Under the pieces are notes generated by a model. The model searched no databases and had not been told where the DNA came from. It worked only from the letters and a program-made list of their open reading frames with translations. A stretch of 64,000 nt of DNA. Origin: Tuwongella immobilis. Lineage in GTDB: Bacteria > Planctomycetota > Planctomycetia > Gemmatales > Gemmataceae. Location of the stretch: positions 1,526,920 to 1,590,919 of the forward strand of contig NZ_LR593887.1 of assembly GCF_901538355.1 (NCBI RefSeq), read 5' to 3'. Shown here piece by piece: positions 28,509 through 38,201 of this stretch. Position 1 is the stretch's first letter, and every line of letters begins with the position of its first letter. The position numbers and the translations under genes were made by a program.

Positions 28509-29963
28509 TCACACCCAAATTTGCAGCAGTTTTTCCAGGGCTTTGCCCCACGCATCGGGCGCATCTTCCGCTTCGAGGTCCATCACCGGATCATCGCCCA
28601 TGGCCAGTTCTGGGTAGGCCGAGCGAATCCGCAAATGCTCCACCAGCGTTAGATCGGCATGCAACTGATACGGCTCCGTGCTGGTCACCAAGCAATGACA
28701 CAGACTGCGGGCGGCCCGGTTGCGGCAATGTTTCGCCAGATCGTCTCGGGAGAGCGTCTGAATCACGACTGTACCATTTTCGATCTGCTCGCGCAACAGT
28801 CGTTCCAGCAATTCTCGCTCATGGGCTAATGGCGAAGCGGAGTCGGATTCAGTAATCAACAAGAATTCAAACGTCAACGCATCATCGCCGAGCCATTCGG
28901 TGAGTTTCTCCACGGCGGCCAGCAGGGTGGCGAGCATCATCACGCCGCGCTGACACGGCAGTTCCGGATCTTTGAATCGAGTTTGAGTCAATTCCGGTAA
29001 CAGTGCAAATAAAAATGTTCGCCGACGCCGTAAAAATTGATTCTCATCGCGGCTATAATAATACAGCTCATCGCGGACATATTTGATGTCGAAGAGGTCC
29101 GGCCCGTCGTCATTCTCCATGAATGCCAACTGCGAATGCAGCAGACTTTCGATGCTACCACGGTTGGAAATGCTGCTGAACCCGCCCACGGGGTAGGTAT
29201 CTTCATCCAGCACGCGGGTCGGGACTTCCTGGCGACCAGCTAATGGTTTGAGCTTCTGGCGCGGAAGCGATTCTTCTAATCGACGCACCATCTGCACGAC
29301 TTGCCGGTGGGCGACATACTGCCCCAGATCCGCCAGGGCGGTCCGCTGCTCCAACGCCAGAATGTCTTCCAGGCCCAAGATTTCCGCCATCGCCCGCGAT
29401 GCCGCAATCAGCTCCTCGTACATCGCTTTGAGTCGCGGCAAGGGGCCATTGGTTTGCAGCGATTCCCACGCGCGGGCCAGCAAATCTTCGGGCTTTTCTT
29501 CCAAGAGCGAACGAATCAAGCCGGGAGCCAGTTCCACGCTCGAGAGTTTCGCCCGTTCCCGAAATTGCTTGACGATATACGCTAGCCCTTTGGCGCGGTC
29601 GCGCTCGCGTTCCTCGCCTTGATAGCGTCGCAGGGCATCGCCCGCGCGTTCAAAGGTCCAATCGGCGTAAAATTTGCCCAGCACATAATCTTCGTATCGT
29701 GGGGCGATCTCGCGGGTCCACCCGGGCACGGTCACCCCTTCGCGGGCACCGCGGCCGTCTCGATCCATCGCCAGGGCGATGAATCCGATGTCGCCGATCC
29801 ACCCTGTGGGGCTCAGCGATTGCCCCGAGGCGATGATTTCCAGTGCCCATTGCAGGGTTGGGCGAACCGTCGCGGCGCTGGGGGCGACGGCACGATGAAA
29901 CCACAATCCCTGAATGAGGAAGAGTTGGGCCTCATCGCGGTCGCGGATTTCTTCGACGGACAT
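28509..29963 (-). CDS. Conserved protein of unknown function
   Basis: 484 aa from the ATG at 29963, which has a strong GGAGGT 6 bases upstream; the longer upstream frame is antisense to another gene and is rejected. No signal peptide or membrane helix. Charged, helical protein starting MSVEEIRDRDEAQLFLIQGL; a central region reads RTFLFALLPELTQTRFKDPE and a C-terminal segment LARNLSRD-like (QTLSRDDLAKHCRNRAARS) before an acidic tail. No family is recognised. It precedes the PP2C gene on the same strand and might be co-transcribed, suggesting a link to phospho-signalling (inference). Confidence 0.75.
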   Translation of the reverse strand: MSVEEIRDRDEAQLFLIQGLWFHRAVAPSAATVRPTLQWALEIIASGQSLSPTGWIGDIGFIALAMDRDGRGAREGVTVPGWTREIAPRYEDYVLGKFYADWTFERAGDALRRYQGEERERDRAKGLAYIVKQFRERAKLSSVELAPGLIRSLLEEKPEDLLARAWESLQTNGPLPRLKAMYEELIAASRAMAEILGLEDILALEQRTALADLGQYVAHRQVVQMVRRLEESLPRQKLKPLAGRQEVPTRVLDEDTYPVGGFSSISNRGSIESLLHSQLAFMENDDGPDLFDIKYVRDELYYYSRDENQFLRRRRTFLFALLPELTQTRFKDPELPCQRGVMMLATLLAAVEKLTEWLGDDALTFEFLLITESDSASPLAHERELLERLLREQIENGTVVIQTLSRDDLAKHCRNRAARSLCHCLVTSTEPYQLHADLTLVEHLRIRSAYPELAMGDDPVMDLEAEDAPDAWGKALEKLLQIWV

Positions 29964-30215
29964 TGCGCCACCTCCCATCTGGGCGAGCCGAGCATCCATT
30001 CCAGAATCATACCCCCCCTGAAGTCGATCTCCCAGATGGCCTGGACAAATTTTCTGGAACTGGGCATGAAACCGATCCGATCCGAATTTTTGGTTAAAGC
30101 GGTGAATTCGGCACAATCGGAATGCCGATACCACTGTTGACATCGTCTCTTGGCCAAACGGAACGGACCTGTGGGGACTCAGGCTAAGATACGCAGGTGC
30201 AATCGTGAGGTGGGC

Positions 30216-31283
30216 ATGAACGCGAAATACGTCTTTGGCTTGGCGGCGTTGCTGGTCGGCAGCAGCCTGATGAGCGCGACCGCTCAGACGCCAGCGATCC
30301 CCGCGATCGGCTCGACGCCGACCCCCGGCAGCAGTTCGCCCTTTGCCGGTCTTCCGGGCTTTGGCATCTCCATGATGCAGCCCTCGCCGGTGGCACCTCC
30401 CACCGTGCCCGGCGCACCCATGCAGCCCGCTCCCATGGCGCAACCGATGACGCCGCCGATGGCACCCATGCCCATGGCGCAACCGATGACGCCGCCGATG
30501 GCACCCATGCCCATGATGCCGATGACGCAACCGCCGATGACGCAAACGGAAACGATGCCTGCGATGAATTTCAACAACCCGATCCAACCCGCTGCCTATC
30601 AAGGTTCGCGGGCACCCGGCGATGGCCTGCATGCCGCCCACTGGGTGACCGATTCGCCGCCCGATGCCCTGGGACCAGTGGGCCGGAATGGTTCTATTGG
30701 CGAAGAAATTTATGTCCGCGTCGGGCCATCATTCGGCATCAGCGGCGCGAAATTGGACAACCTGACCCAGACCGGCATCGCCGTCAACCTGGGGTTGAAG
30801 ACGTTGTTCTTCAATCCCGCGGAAGATCGTGCGTGGACTGTCGATGTGGGGGTGTTGTACCAACGCAATAACGGCGAAGCGGATGAAATCGGCATGCCGC
30901 AATTCGATGGCCGAGTGAATCTGCGAGCCTTGACCCGCACCAGTGTGAATATCGGTGTTGGCCGCGAATGGTGGATGTGGGCACCCGCCACGAATCGCGA
31001 CATCACCAACTGGCGATTCGGGCTCGACTTGGGCGGTCGCTACGGGGCTGGTCACGGCGATTTCGGCGTCATCGGCAACCCGATCGCCTATTATCGCAAA
31101 GAAGATGTCTTCGGCGGATTCTATCTGGGCATCAACAATACCCTGGAAATTCCGATGAATGGCTGGTGGGCACTCATCGGCTTCCGAACCGAATACGGCG
31201 TCACCTGGGGCGATTTTATTCCGTCAGGCGGAACGCAAATTCACGAAATCAACGCCTGGTTGACCGCCGGTTTGCGATTCTAA
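30216..31283 (+). CDS. Outer-membrane beta-barrel protein with Pro/Met-rich linker
   Basis: 355 aa from the ATG at 30216 (GAGGTG upstream). Signal peptide MNAKYVFGLAALLVGSSLMSATA. Residues about 40-125 are a Pro/Met/Ala low-complexity linker encoded in part by a 39-bp tandem repeat. The C-terminal 200 residues alternate polar/hydrophobic like barrel strands (EEIYVRVGPSFGISG, WRFGLDLGGRYGAGHGDFG, GFYLGINNTLEIP) and end in AWLTAGLRF, a terminal aromatic strand. It is related in design to the BBP7 protein at 10-11.7 kb. A terminator follows. Confidence 0.8.
   Translation: MNAKYVFGLAALLVGSSLMSATAQTPAIPAIGSTPTPGSSSPFAGLPGFGISMMQPSPVAPPTVPGAPMQPAPMAQPMTPPMAPMPMAQPMTPPMAPMPMMPMTQPPMTQTETMPAMNFNNPIQPAAYQGSRAPGDGLHAAHWVTDSPPDALGPVGRNGSIGEEIYVRVGPSFGISGAKLDNLTQTGIAVNLGLKTLFFNPAEDRAWTVDVGVLYQRNNGEADEIGMPQFDGRVNLRALTRTSVNIGVGREWWMWAPATNRDITNWRFGLDLGGRYGAGHGDFGVIGNPIAYYRKEDVFGGFYLGINNTLEIPMNGWWALIGFRTEYGVTWGDFIPSGGTQIHEINAWLTAGLRF
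30432..30509 (+). repeat. 39-bp tandem repeat, two perfect copies
   Basis: Two exact 39-bp units (30432-30470 and 30471-30509) inside the Pro/Met linker of the beta-barrel gene, followed by a partial third. The unit is in frame (13 codons, PMAQPMTPPMAPM) so copy number could vary without frameshift. Confidence 0.85.
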
Positions 31284-31335
31284 TCCCGCGAATATCGGGA
31301 ATCGGATCCGAAATTCGTCTGCTCGAACGTTCCAG

Positions 31336-31370
31336 CACCCCAAGGATGCCCACCCTTGGGGTGTTTGCGT
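31336..31370 (+). terminator. Rho-independent terminator after the beta-barrel gene
   Basis: CACCCCAAGG and CCTTGGGGTG pair as a perfect 10-bp stem with an 8-base loop, followed by TTTGCGT. It lies about 50 bp after the stop codon. Confidence 0.6.
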
Positions 31371-31482
31371 TGGTGGGGGAGGATTCTCGGGTGGATCCCA
31401 ATTTTCCGGTAGCGGGGGCGAGGAATTTCCCCGTATCATAAAGAGGGATGCGGTTGCGGTTCGCGTTTCGGAGTTTTGGTCC

Positions 31483-32637
31483 ATGAAACGTTTGGCCATT
31501 CTAACACTGCTGATGGGGATGTGGGGGCAGACCACCACAGAAACGGCCGCTGCCGAGACCAACGCGGAGGCGAGCCAGAAGCAAGCGAAAGCAACGCAAC
31601 TCGTTTCGCAGTTGGGAGATCCGCTTTGGCGAAAGCGAGAGGCGGCATCGTTAGAATTGGTAAAACTCGGACGCTATGCCAAAGAGGCGCTCGTGACCGG
31701 GTCGGATTCGGGTGATCCGGAAGTGAGCCGTCGTTGCCAGCAGATTTTGCCGTTGGCGTTGCAGGCCGATCGGAAATCGCGAGTGGAACGCTTCCTGGCC
31801 GATCCCAAGAGCATTGATCCGAAGGATGTTCCCGGATTATCCCGATTTCTCAAAGAAGTCGGCGAAGATGAAGGCGCCCGCGACCTCTATGTCGAAATGC
31901 TGCGCAAGCATGACAATCTGTTGGAATTGCTTGATGGCGATGTGATCAAACTGTCGCAGACCTTCAATCAACGGGTTCAGCAACTCTACAACCAAGTCTT
32001 TGGCGGTGTGCAAGGGCGCGTGAATCCCGAAGCTATTGATATTGCCACGCTGATGTTCATTGGTACCGATGTGGAACAGACCGAGAATCGCGTCTTTCAC
32101 TCGTACCTGGGTAACCTGCTGTTCCAACAGACGTTCCGGAATGCGATCAGCGACCCCAAAAACTCCGCAATGCGCCGGGTGATGTTCAATTGGTTGGATA
32201 AGCGTCAAGATCCAGGGGCATTGTCGCAAGCGATTTCATTGGCGGTTCAGACGAATATCAAAGAAATGCTGCCATTGGCAGTGAAGACACTCGAAAACAA
32301 GAATGTCCAGCCGCACGTTCGGGCGATGTCGATGCTGGCGGTCGGCAAATTCGGCGGCAAAGAGCAAATTCCGCTGCTACTCAAACAGATCGAAGATAAG
32401 ACGACGCTGAGTCAGTTCCAAATCAACGGCGTCAACGGCACCACGCAATTCGGCGATGTCGCGTTGGCCATGGCGATTCATCTCAAAGGCTTGTCCCCCA
32501 AGGACTTCGGCTTTGACATGCTCCAGAATCAGCCGTTGAATTTTACCTATTTTTACAACCTTGGCTTTAGCAGTCAGGCGAATCGGGACAAAGCCCTCAA
32601 GAAGTGGCAAGAATCTCACACTGGTCAGCCGAAATAA
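31483..32637 (+). CDS. Exported HEAT-like repeat protein (paralogue 1)
   Basis: 384 aa; GGAG lies about 10 bases before the ATG. Signal peptide MKRLAILTLLMGMWGQ. The mature protein starts with a helical repeat, QLVSQLGDPLWRKREAASLELVKLG, of a type seen in many planctomycete exported proteins, and has a late HEAT-like element, VRAMSMLAVGKFGGKEQIPLLLKQIED. It is a paralogue of the next gene (shared VGKFGG/VLGKFGG and FYNLGF/YYNYGF segments). Role unknown; scaffold-like protein contacts are typical of HEAT folds. Confidence 0.82.
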   Translation: MKRLAILTLLMGMWGQTTTETAAAETNAEASQKQAKATQLVSQLGDPLWRKREAASLELVKLGRYAKEALVTGSDSGDPEVSRRCQQILPLALQADRKSRVERFLADPKSIDPKDVPGLSRFLKEVGEDEGARDLYVEMLRKHDNLLELLDGDVIKLSQTFNQRVQQLYNQVFGGVQGRVNPEAIDIATLMFIGTDVEQTENRVFHSYLGNLLFQQTFRNAISDPKNSAMRRVMFNWLDKRQDPGALSQAISLAVQTNIKEMLPLAVKTLENKNVQPHVRAMSMLAVGKFGGKEQIPLLLKQIEDKTTLSQFQINGVNGTTQFGDVALAMAIHLKGLSPKDFGFDMLQNQPLNFTYFYNLGFSSQANRDKALKKWQESHTGQPK

Positions 32638-32749
32638 TCCAATGCCATCCATCCGGTAGGAGCGGCCCAATCTGGCCATTCGTCGGCCATTCCGGGCCAC
32701 CTCTTCGCTCCTGCCACCGTTGCTGTTTCGATCGCGGAGGGCATCCACC

Positions 32750-33913
32750 ATGCGATGCACGCCTCAATGCTTCTGGACCAAGCGGGTCGGTAGTTGGCTG
32801 TTCGGGTTGTTGTTGGTGGTTGGCACGGCGCACGCCGAACCGCCCGCACCAAACCCCGATCAACTCGTGCAACAACTCGGCCACCCATCCTTCCGAATGC
32901 GGGAAGAAGCGGGTAAATCGTTGCAGGCCATGGGCTTAGCTGCCCGCGCTGCACTCACCAGCGGCTGCCAACATTCCGATCCCGAGATTCGCCAGCGATC
33001 CAATCGGATTTTAATGCAAATTTTAGAGCGGGACTTGCAGAAACGAGTGCAAGCATTCCTAAACGATCCGCAACATCAATCCCCACAAGGACTTCCGGGA
33101 ATCGAAATCTACCAAGCGGCGGTCGGTAACGCGCCCAAAGCGGTAACGCTGTATGCCGAGATGATTCGCAATCACGCCGCCCTGTTGGATTCGGTCGAAC
33201 GCTCTCCCGAACAAGTCGGCAAACGCTACGCGGCAGCCTGCCAGGAATTGTTCATTCGTATGAAGCCGAGTCGATTGTTTGATGCTCCCACGGTTTGCGA
33301 GCAGGCCGAAGTCGCCGCGCTACTCGTGATGGGGTGTCACGCTCAGGCGGCGGATGCGGATGTGCCGTATGCGCAACTCTCGAATCTGCTTCGAGTTCCG
33401 GCATTAGCGCATGCGCTCAATCCCAATAGTGGCGACGATGGCGAACCAATGCGCCGGCTGTTCACGGCCTGGGCCAACAAACAGACCAACCCGCAACTCG
33501 CACCGCGATTATTCCTGTTGGCCATCGATTCGCAATTGACTGCCATGTTGCCGTTGGCCCGCAAACAACTCGATGATCCGAAAGCGTGCCCACGCGGCAA
33601 AGGGCAGGCGATTCTCGTGCTGGGTAAATTCGGTGGACCTGACGATCGACCGCGATTGATTCGGTTGTTAGATGATGCGACCGTGGTGCACGAGGTGATT
33701 GTCAACGACACGCGCAGCAGTATCGAACTGCGAGATATTGCGCTGGCCATGCTGATTGCCAGCGACGGCGATGCGATTGAACAATATCCGTTCGATCGTG
33801 TGGGGCGAAAGGCGCTGAGTTATCGCGATTATTACAACTATGGCTTTACCGGAGACGCGGCCCGCCAGAAGGCGCAAACCCTTTGGCGGAACCAACATCT
33901 GCCGATGAAGTAA
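32750..33913 (+). CDS. Exported HEAT-like repeat protein (paralogue 2)
   Basis: 387 aa from the ATG at 32750 (GGAGG 10 bases upstream). Signal peptide around VGSWLFGLLLVVGTAHA. Begins with QLVQQLGHPSFRMREEAGKSLQAMG and ends with a domain matching the previous gene over its whole length, so this is a tandem duplication that has diverged strongly. No catalytic motif. The two genes are 112 bp apart and probably form one transcript. Confidence 0.82.
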   Translation: MRCTPQCFWTKRVGSWLFGLLLVVGTAHAEPPAPNPDQLVQQLGHPSFRMREEAGKSLQAMGLAARAALTSGCQHSDPEIRQRSNRILMQILERDLQKRVQAFLNDPQHQSPQGLPGIEIYQAAVGNAPKAVTLYAEMIRNHAALLDSVERSPEQVGKRYAAACQELFIRMKPSRLFDAPTVCEQAEVAALLVMGCHAQAADADVPYAQLSNLLRVPALAHALNPNSGDDGEPMRRLFTAWANKQTNPQLAPRLFLLAIDSQLTAMLPLARKQLDDPKACPRGKGQAILVLGKFGGPDDRPRLIRLLDDATVVHEVIVNDTRSSIELRDIALAMLIASDGDAIEQYPFDRVGRKALSYRDYYNYGFTGDAARQKAQTLWRNQHLPMK

Positions 33914-33932
33914 TCGCGAACCGGCTCCAATC

Positions 33933-33961
33933 CCCGTCGAGGTAAGCTCACCCTCGACGGG
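33933..33961. terminator. Hairpin between convergent genes
   Basis: CCCGTCGAGG and CCTCGACGGG form a perfect 10-bp stem with a 9-base loop, placed between the ends of the HEAT-like gene (plus) and the ABC-F gene (minus). There is no T-run, so it is a possible bidirectional or factor-assisted terminator. Confidence 0.5.
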
Positions 33962-33972
33962 AAGGGCGTCGC

Positions 33973-35796
33973 TCATTCGGTGGTGCCGCTGCGTTTGGCT
34001 TCGAGTTCCTGCCAACGTGCGTAAAGCTGTTCGACTTTGGCTTGGGCGGCTTCCAAGGCTTGACAGGCGGCCGTGAGTGCGGCGTGTGGCCCGGTTGCGG
34101 CGGACTCCACCTGAGCTTGTAGTTCGACGACCGATTCTTCCGCGGTAGCAATCGCCGATTCGATGCCGTCGAGTTCCTGCTGCTCCCGATAGCTGAGTTT
34201 GACCGTCTTGGACTTGGTGGATTTGGCAGGCTCGGATTTCGTTGCCCGTTCCGTAACTGCTGACTGCGATTGACTTTCGGCGCGTTCCATGGCGGTGAGC
34301 CATTGGCTAACGCTACCGAACATGCCGCAGCCGCCTTTGCCATCGAATCCGACATATTCCGTGCACAGTCGGTCCATCAATTCGCGATCGTGGCTGACGA
34401 GAACCACCGCGCCGGGAAATTCCGACAGACTATCTTCCAATACTTCGAGTGCGGGAATATCCAGGTCGTTGGTTGGTTCGTCGAGCAGGAGCAAATCGGC
34501 GGGTTGCAGCATCAGTTGGGCAATGCGCACGCGGGCCTGTTCGCCCCCGGAGAGGGCCGAAATTTCCAGATCGAGTTGTTCGGGATGGAACAGAAATTGC
34601 TTGGCCCAGGCGATGATGTGCATCGGGCGATCGCGGTAAATCACGGTATCGCTATTGGCACAAAGGGCACGCCGCAGCGGGATGTTGGGATCGAGCGCGG
34701 AACGGCCTTGCTCGAAGGTGGCGACGCGCAGGCCATCGGCCCGAAGGACTTCGCCGGTATCGGTTTGCAGCTCGCCGCTGAATAATTTGAGCAGGGTCGA
34801 TTTGCCGCTACCGTTGGCACCCAGCAGGCCGAGTTTGGTGCCGGGCGCGAGAATCAAATCCAGGCCCGAGAATAAACGGCGACCGCCCAGCGATTTGCTT
34901 AAATTGTTGCCCGTAATGAGCTTGCGCGTCTGCCGACCCGTGCCGACGAAATCGATTCCCGCCGAGCCGGTGGCTTGGTTGCGACTCCGCAGGTCGGCCA
35001 ATTCGTCGCGGCGGTTCATGGCGTCTTCGATGCGGCTGCTGGCCTTGCGAGTCCGAGCGGCGGCTTTGCGGCCCAGCCATTCGGTTTCGCGGCGCACTTG
35101 ATTCGCAACCGATGTCTCCCGTTGGGCTTGCGCTTCCAGGAACCGCTCTTTCCGATCGGCAAAGGTGTCGTAATTGCCATCCGATCGGAAGTAGCCACCG
35201 GGATAAATGCGGCTAATTTCGATGATCTCATCCGCAATGGCCCGCAAGAATGCGCGATCGTGCGTGATGGCAAGATAGGCAAATGGCGATGACCGGAGCA
35301 GCTGTTCTAGCCAAACGACGCCGGGCAGGTCGAGGTGGTTGGTCGGTTCGTCCATCAGCAGCAAATCCGGCTGCCGGGCGAGTTGGCAGGCGATGGAGAG
35401 CCGCTTGCGCCAGCCGCCGGAGAGCGTGGCGGCGGGTTGGTCAATATCCGCGAACCCGACTTGATCGAGCACAATTTGCGCCCGCGTCAGTTTCTCATGA
35501 TCTTCCAGCGGCTCCTTCGCCAGACTGGAAACAACGATCGAACAAACGCTTTGGCCTGCTGGGAAGGTATCATCCTGGGCGACGTAGCCAATGCGAATGC
35601 CCCGACGGACGGTGCGGGTGCCATCATCGGGAGTTTCGAGGTCGGCCAAAATTTTCAGCAGCGTCGATTTGCCCGCACCGTTGGGGCCGATCAGGCCGAC
35701 GCGTTCCCCCGCTTTGAGGTCCAGCGACAGATCGGAGAAGAGTACGCCCCGGCCATAATTTTTCGAGATTCCCTGAACACTGACGAGCAAACTCAT
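33973..35796 (-). CDS. ABC-F family ATP-binding protein (Uup-like)
   Basis: 607 aa from the ATG at 35796. Two ABC ATPase domains: Walker A GPNGAGKST with signature LSGGWRKRLSIA and Walker B LLLMDEPTNHLDL; then GANGSGKST with LSGGEQARVRIA and LLLLDEPTNDLDI. The linker between them is Arg/Ala-rich, as in ABC-F proteins, and the last 90 residues form a coiled coil (YREQQELDGIESAIATAEE) as in Uup. No membrane domain, so it acts on ribosomes or DNA rather than in transport. Both ATP sites look intact. Confidence 0.93.
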   Translation of the reverse strand: MSLLVSVQGISKNYGRGVLFSDLSLDLKAGERVGLIGPNGAGKSTLLKILADLETPDDGTRTVRRGIRIGYVAQDDTFPAGQSVCSIVVSSLAKEPLEDHEKLTRAQIVLDQVGFADIDQPAATLSGGWRKRLSIACQLARQPDLLLMDEPTNHLDLPGVVWLEQLLRSSPFAYLAITHDRAFLRAIADEIIEISRIYPGGYFRSDGNYDTFADRKERFLEAQAQRETSVANQVRRETEWLGRKAAARTRKASSRIEDAMNRRDELADLRSRNQATGSAGIDFVGTGRQTRKLITGNNLSKSLGGRRLFSGLDLILAPGTKLGLLGANGSGKSTLLKLFSGELQTDTGEVLRADGLRVATFEQGRSALDPNIPLRRALCANSDTVIYRDRPMHIIAWAKQFLFHPEQLDLEISALSGGEQARVRIAQLMLQPADLLLLDEPTNDLDIPALEVLEDSLSEFPGAVVLVSHDRELMDRLCTEYVGFDGKGGCGMFGSVSQWLTAMERAESQSQSAVTERATKSEPAKSTKSKTVKLSYREQQELDGIESAIATAEESVVELQAQVESAATGPHAALTAACQALEAAQAKVEQLYARWQELEAKRSGTTE

Positions 35797-35981
35797 GGCC
35801 GACCATACTCCGAACAGCGGCGATTCCGTGACGCTGTCCCGCATTATATCGGAATCGTTGGCAAATCGGCAGAGAATCCCGCGGATGCCTTCGGAATGGT
35901 CGATGGGCAGGGGGGAAATCGAACCCGTTCGACGCATCCCCAATGAACGAAGTGGGATGCGTCGAAGGATGCGAAAATCGT

Positions 35982-37439
35982 TCAGACTGCAGTGCGAAGG
36001 ATCGACGGGGCTGGTCGAGGGGATTCGACGGCAACATCATCACCCTCGGCGGAGCTTGGGTTGCGCTCCGACGCGGAGACGCGGTCGATCATTGGCTCGG
36101 GCACTGGCTCCGTAATTCCGGCATTCGGAATTGTCGGCACCTGGCGATAATTTTCCATCAGCCATTCGCTCATTCGGGTCATGCCTTCACGGAGTCGGCC
36201 ATCTTCCGCCGCGAAGCTGAGCCGCACGAAATTCAGGCCGCTGGGACCAAAGACATCGCCGGGGCCAAGCAGCACGCGCTTATCGCGCAGCAGTCGGGTT
36301 GCGAACTCACGGCCGGTCAGTCCAAGTGGTTGCGTGGAGATCCACAGGGAATACCCGACGCCCGTAGGAGTGGCCGGAAGTCCCAGCAGTGCAAGGCGTT
36401 CCGTCAGATATCGGCGGCGGGAATCGAGCGTCTGTTGCAGTTCGGCGAAGCGGTCGCCATTGGCCCGTAACACCGACAACGCCATTTCTTGGCACGGTAG
36501 CGGCACGCCGGCGGTGTTTAGCCCGGCGGTTAAGGTGGCAGCCCGAATCAGCGGTTTGGCCCCGATCAACCAGCCCGCTCGCAACGCACCTTGACCGTGA
36601 CTTTTGCCCAGCGAGTTGGCCAACAGAAGGCGACCGGCCGTCTCGGGAATCGCCGCCAGATGTCGGGTGGCAGGAATGGTGCGATAGCGTGCCAGCGTTT
36701 CGTCCAGATAAATCAGCACATCGTGCCGCTTGGCCCACCAGGCGATTTGTTCGAGATCTTCGCTGGCCAGACAACCACCGTGCGGAATCGCCGGGTCGGC
36801 CAGCATCAGCATCCGCGCTCCCCGCATCGCCTTGGCGAAGCGATCCAACGGGAACCGCAGGCGGCCATCGGATTCCACCCAGGCGGGCACCGTGCGAATT
36901 CGCCCCCGCCGCGAACGCACGCCGACCGAAAACAGCGGTGAGGTGGGATCGAACACGACGACCGATTGGCCGGGATTCAGGAAGCTATCCAAGGCAATGC
37001 TCAACGCGCCGGTGGCCCCCGGTGTGATGAGAATCTCATCGTCCGCCGAAATGCTCATCTCGGTGTTGCGTTCGGTCTGGTCGGCAATCACTTGCCGTAA
37101 CTCGGGGATTCCCCGAGACATGCGGCCAATTTCCTGCATCCGCAGCGGGCGTGATGGCATCGCTTCCATACGTGGGGCGGCCAAATCCAAGTGCAAAACG
37201 TCCGGGCTGTTACTCTCCGGGAACGTCGCTTCGTCCAAGAGCGCATCCAGCGGGGCACCAATGACCCGATCGCTGTAGAACCGCAGATATTCGGGTTGCT
37301 GCTGCATCAGTTGCCGCACGGAAGGGAACCACTGGGCAATCCCCGTGCGAACGAGAAATTTCGTCCAAAGAAATGCTGCCACCAGAGTCCCCTCCTTGGG
37401 ATCGCGCACCCACACCCCGCCAAGATCCATCCCCCGCAT
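35982..37439 (-). CDS. PLP-dependent class I/II aminotransferase
   Basis: 485 aa if started at the ATG at 37439; an ATG at 37430 also fits. The fold type I pattern is clear: ISADDEILITPGATGALSIAL, VVVFDPTSPLFS, LMLADPAIPHGG, LIYLDETLARYR and the PLP-lysine segment LANSLGKSHGQGALRAGW, followed by FVRLSFAAEDGRLREGM near the C-terminus. The N-terminal 60 residues and a Pro/Ser-rich tail are extensions to the usual 400-residue core. The amino-acid substrate is not evident. It is the last ordinary gene before the toxin island. Confidence 0.85.
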   Translation of the reverse strand: MRGMDLGGVWVRDPKEGTLVAAFLWTKFLVRTGIAQWFPSVRQLMQQQPEYLRFYSDRVIGAPLDALLDEATFPESNSPDVLHLDLAAPRMEAMPSRPLRMQEIGRMSRGIPELRQVIADQTERNTEMSISADDEILITPGATGALSIALDSFLNPGQSVVVFDPTSPLFSVGVRSRRGRIRTVPAWVESDGRLRFPLDRFAKAMRGARMLMLADPAIPHGGCLASEDLEQIAWWAKRHDVLIYLDETLARYRTIPATRHLAAIPETAGRLLLANSLGKSHGQGALRAGWLIGAKPLIRAATLTAGLNTAGVPLPCQEMALSVLRANGDRFAELQQTLDSRRRYLTERLALLGLPATPTGVGYSLWISTQPLGLTGREFATRLLRDKRVLLGPGDVFGPSGLNFVRLSFAAEDGRLREGMTRMSEWLMENYRQVPTIPNAGITEPVPEPMIDRVSASERNPSSAEGDDVAVESPRPAPSILRTAV

Positions 37440-37566
37440 TGTGCCACCCCACCCAGGGGGCCTGTCAAGCCGAACCCGGATTCGCTGCCCCGCCCCGCCC
37501 GCATGATGAAGCCAGCCCCACCACCAGCGATCCACCGCTGATCGCCACCGCTGAACGGCCCCCCCT

Positions 37567-38171
37567 CGACGCAGCCGAAGAACCTGCCGAATGATGCGGT
37601 GGCAACTGCCGCGTCGCAGAGTGGCACACCTACTTCGTCGGTGACGACGGCTGGGGCTGGAGTGTTTGGGCACATCATCAATCGAGGATTAAAATTGGCA
37701 CCTAACGCAAAGCACTTCGTTCGCCTTGAAACAGTGAATTCGACCCGGGAAGAAGCGATGCACGGTGTTATTATCTTGCTAGTTGGTGGTCAGAACTGGA
37801 TCTATGATCCCAACATCTTTCTGGAGCCTTTTCAGAAACGCTGGCCGACTGCGCGAGTTCGGCTGGGTCAAAACACGACCCGATCGGGAAGAATAATCGC
37901 ATGGTCGTGGTCTTTTTATTCAGGACCGAATGAAGATGGTCTCTATGAAGGGTGGTTTCCCAGGGATGGCCGATATGTGTAAGTTGAAGGTACTCCGGCG
38001 GGATGCATCACGTTTGCTTTGTGGGTGCGAGGATTTGTCGCGCCAGAGGTATTGATCCAGCTTGCGGATGAGCATGGTCGACAGTTAGACATCACGACCG
38101 ATCTTGAACAAGGATACGCGAACGATTATTTTGGGATTGATTGTTGGGGGGAGCCCGCTGAGGAGGTATGA
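37567..38171 (+). pseudogene. Toxin cassette A: HINT C-terminal fragment plus broken payload
   Basis: The HINT tail NCRVAEWHTYFVGDDGWGWSVWAH (here cut into two blocks NCRVAEWHTYF and VGDDGWGWSVWAH) is readable from about 37604, but a TGA sits just before it and a short insertion near 37670 shifts the frame. The payload continues in another frame (LAPNAKHFVRLETVNSTRE, GGQNWIYDPNIFLEP, then GLYEGWFPRDGRYV), is stopped by TAA at 37980-37982, and then continues in the same frame through GTPAGCITFALWVRGF to the TGA at 38169. Three lesions make this a dead cassette. I cannot assign the payload to a toxin family. It follows the aminotransferase on the other strand. Confidence 0.65.
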
Positions 38172-38201
38172 GAGTCAGCTCGATTGTCACCTGCTGGCTG
38201 A

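Noticed and set aside
30432-30509. Tandem repeat as a CRISPR or mobile element
   Set aside because: The two units are adjacent, in frame and within a Pro/Met-rich linker, so it is a protein-coding repeat.
29966-30641. N-terminal extension of the 484-aa unknown protein
   Set aside because: The extension is antisense to the start of the beta-barrel gene and His/Arg-rich; a strong ribosome binding site marks the internal start at 29963.
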